Shown piece after piece: positions 62,577-64,000 of a DNA stretch of 64,000 bases. Both the position numbers and the translations under genes were made by a program. The notes below the pieces were generated by a model. It saw only the letters and a program-made list of their open reading frames with translations. It searched no databases and was not told where the DNA came from. Source of the stretch: Mycolicibacterium boenickei (lineage in GTDB: Bacteria; Actinomycetota; Actinomycetes; Mycobacteriales; Mycobacteriaceae); contig NZ_AP022579.1 in NCBI RefSeq assembly GCF_010731295.1, positions 1,674,001 to 1,738,000 of the forward strand. Reading direction: 5' to 3'. Every line of letters begins with the position of its first letter. Within the stretch, counting starts at the first letter, position 1.

Positions 62577-63764
62577 ATGCCAGGGTTGCAGCAACCTCCC
62601 GGTACCGATATCGGGGAGACCGGAGGTGGGGCTCGCGGGGTCACCGGGGTGCCGACATCGATCTGCGCATTCGTGGGGAGCGCGCCGCAGGGCCCGGTCG
62701 AAGAACCGGTGCGGGTCACCTCGTTTGCCGAGTTCGACGGCGTTTTCGGGGGACTGTCCGACCGCAGCGGTCTGGGATATGCCGTGCGGGATTTCTTCTT
62801 CAACGGCGGCGAATCCGCGATCATCGTCCGCCTGGTCGCGGGCGGCTTGGACGGCAGCGCCCTCGCGGAGCACGACTATGTCGGGGCTGGATTTCACGAT
62901 GCCGCAAAAGGCATCTACGCATTGGACAAGGCTGACCTCTTCAATCTGCTGTGCCTGCCGCCGGCAACCCCGGACGGCGACCTGCCGGCGAACGTCTGGG
63001 CGGCCGCGCTCACCTATTGCGTTCAACGCCGAGCCTTCCTGCTCGTGGATCCGCCGGCCGCGGCGACGGTGAGCACCGTCGCGGGCTGGCCGGCCGCCCG
63101 GGGACTGACGGGCGACGCAGCCCGCAACGGCGCGATCTACTTCCCGCGGATTCGACGGCCCGATCCGCTGCGCAACGGCGCGGTCGGGGACTTCGCGGCC
63201 TGCGGCGCGGTGGCCGGGGCGATCGCCCGGACCGATGCCGACCGAGGGGTCTGGAAAGCGCCGGCCAATGTCGCGCTGGCCGGGGTCACCGGATTGACCG
63301 TGGCCGTCAGTGACGTACAGAACGGCACCCTCAACGCCGCGGGGGTCAACTGCCTGCGGACGTTGCCCGGTGCGGGCCCGGTGGTATGGGGTGCCCGCAC
63401 GCTGCGGGGCACCGACGCCGTGGTTGACCAGTTCAAGTTCGTCCCGGTGCGACGGCTGGCGCTCTACCTCGAAGAGTCGGTGTACCGCGGAACCCAATGG
63501 GTGGTGTTCGAGCCCAACGACGAACCGCTGTGGGCACAGATCCGATTGAGTGTCGGCGCATTTCTGCGCGACTTGTACAGGCAAGGCGCGTTTTCGGCGC
63601 CCACCGACCGCGACGCCTACTTCGTGAGCTGCGGCCGCGACACCATGACGCAAGACGACATCGACCACGGCCTGGTCAGCATCACGGTGGCTTTCGCGCC
63701 GCTGAGGCCCTCGGAGTTTGTGATGATCAGGATTCAACATCGGGCAGGGGACCCGACAGGTTAG
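62577..63764 (+). CDS. Contractile-tail sheath-like protein (phage/CIS sheath family), orphan
   Basis: A 395-aa protein with the hallmarks of contractile sheath proteins. The N-terminal strand-rich part is TSICAFVGSAPQGPVEEPVRVTSFAEFDGVFGGL...YAVRDFFFNGGESAIIVRL; the middle contains LLCLPPATPDG...ALTYCVQRRAFLLVDPPAA. The C-terminal domain from residue 286 (FKFVPVRRLALYLEESVYRGTQWVVFEPNDEPLWAQIR...VGAFLRDLYRQGAF...VSCGRDTMTQDDIDHGLVSITVAFAPLRPSEFVMIRI) is the tail-sheath C-terminal fold. AAGGGG ribosome site. No tube, baseplate, spike or AAA+ gene accompanies it in the window. Shorter than typical phage sheaths. Confidence 0.85.
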   Translation: MPGLQQPPGTDIGETGGGARGVTGVPTSICAFVGSAPQGPVEEPVRVTSFAEFDGVFGGLSDRSGLGYAVRDFFFNGGESAIIVRLVAGGLDGSALAEHDYVGAGFHDAAKGIYALDKADLFNLLCLPPATPDGDLPANVWAAALTYCVQRRAFLLVDPPAAATVSTVAGWPAARGLTGDAARNGAIYFPRIRRPDPLRNGAVGDFAACGAVAGAIARTDADRGVWKAPANVALAGVTGLTVAVSDVQNGTLNAAGVNCLRTLPGAGPVVWGARTLRGTDAVVDQFKFVPVRRLALYLEESVYRGTQWVVFEPNDEPLWAQIRLSVGAFLRDLYRQGAFSAPTDRDAYFVSCGRDTMTQDDIDHGLVSITVAFAPLRPSEFVMIRIQHRAGDPTG

Positions 63765-63798
63765 GCCGCACGCGTGCGTTCGTCTCGCGCGTACACCG

Positions 63799-64000
63799 TC
63801 ATCGCAGGGCGCTGCCCTCGAGCCACTTTTCCCACGTGACGCTCCAGTCGCCGTTCTGCCAGATCGGCAATGGCTCCCCGCCGGTGTTGCGTACTTCGAA
63901 GACATCTCCGGGTTGGGAGAATTCGTAGAACCACCGGCTGTTGTCGGCGTTGACGTTGAGGCAGCCGTGCGACGTGTTCGTCTTGCCTTGCGCCCAGATC
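63799..64000 (-). CDS. L,D-transpeptidase, C-terminal fragment
   Basis: The last 66 codons of a YkuD-domain L,D-transpeptidase entering from the right edge. The catalytic motif SHGCLNVNADNSRWFYEF (Cys nucleophile in HGC) is present, followed by PGDVFEVRNTGGEPLPIWQNGDWSVTWEKWLEG, typical of mycobacterial Ldt C-termini. It forms 3-3 crosslinks in peptidoglycan in the periplasm. The rest of the gene is outside the window. Confidence 0.93.
   Translation of the reverse strand, partial: IWAQGKTNTSHGCLNVNADNSRWFYEFSQPGDVFEVRNTGGEPLPIWQNGDWSVTWEKWLEGSALR

Overview
The window comes from a high-GC mycobacterium, most likely a rapid grower (Mycolicibacterium, fortuitum/smegmatis side). The evidence is the gene content: an MmpL/PapA/FadD23/Pks glycolipid cluster, a type VII secretion substrate pair, an AAC(2') aminoglycoside acetyltransferase, a mycobacterial haemophore and the sdh1 operon. 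The order sdh1 - nirBD - CbiX/NnaR/NarK - aac(2') - allophanate-hydrolase-like pair - FecB2 follows the Rv0245-Rv0265c block of M. tuberculosis and the MSMEG_04xx block of M. smegmatis as I remember them; no search was run.

Left part (1-11.7 kb): a trehalose polyphleate (TPP)-type locus. A Pks enters from the left edge on the minus strand, cut at its ketosynthase active-site Cys. Divergently follow papA3, mmpL10, a secreted PE-PPE-domain serine acyltransferase/hydrolase and fadD23. Two further genes follow, a cytochrome P450 and a BAHD-fold acyltransferase, then a convergent Gap/Sap-like membrane protein. Expected logic: FadD23 loads Pks, PapA3 acylates trehalose, MmpL10 exports the intermediate, and the PE-PPE enzyme completes acylation outside. 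The P450 and BAHD enzymes may decorate the product.

11.8-38 kb: respiration, nitrogen and envelope genes. These are a flavin reductase; the sdh1 operon with a CRP-like palindrome upstream; a PEP-mutase/isocitrate-lyase-like gene; a MocR regulator whose start codon overlaps that of a divergent EamA transporter; nirBD; and the oppositely oriented narK-nnaR-cbiX operon. The nirB and narK promoters share GlnR-like half-site arrays and leaderless -10 boxes. Then come aac(2'), pxpBC, a YhhQ transporter, FecB2, a YeiH transporter with a 29-aa leader protein, a haemophore, and a TetR/amidohydrolase/APC unit.

38-55 kb: accessory metabolism. This holds ohr/ohrR with a 17-bp operator, an MFS-UspA fusion, a Baeyer-Villiger monooxygenase/alcohol dehydrogenase pair, an FBP-type (EF-G-binding) zinc protein, enoyl-CoA hydratase, amidase, LysE, a secreted metallo-hydrolase, and a two-component system facing a secreted protein with two Cys/FPDP repeats.

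55-64 kb: three tRNA genes (Leu-CAA, Arg-CCG, Arg-ACG); an EspC-like/WXG-DUF1023 hydrolase/lipoprotein operon resembling Rv2078-Rv2079-lppJ; a 45-aa membrane protein; an APC permease; a long GapB-type GAPDH; an isolated contractile-tail sheath protein gene (the most unexpected item); and the 3' end of an L,D-transpeptidase. No insertion sequence, integrase, CRISPR array or rRNA was recognised.
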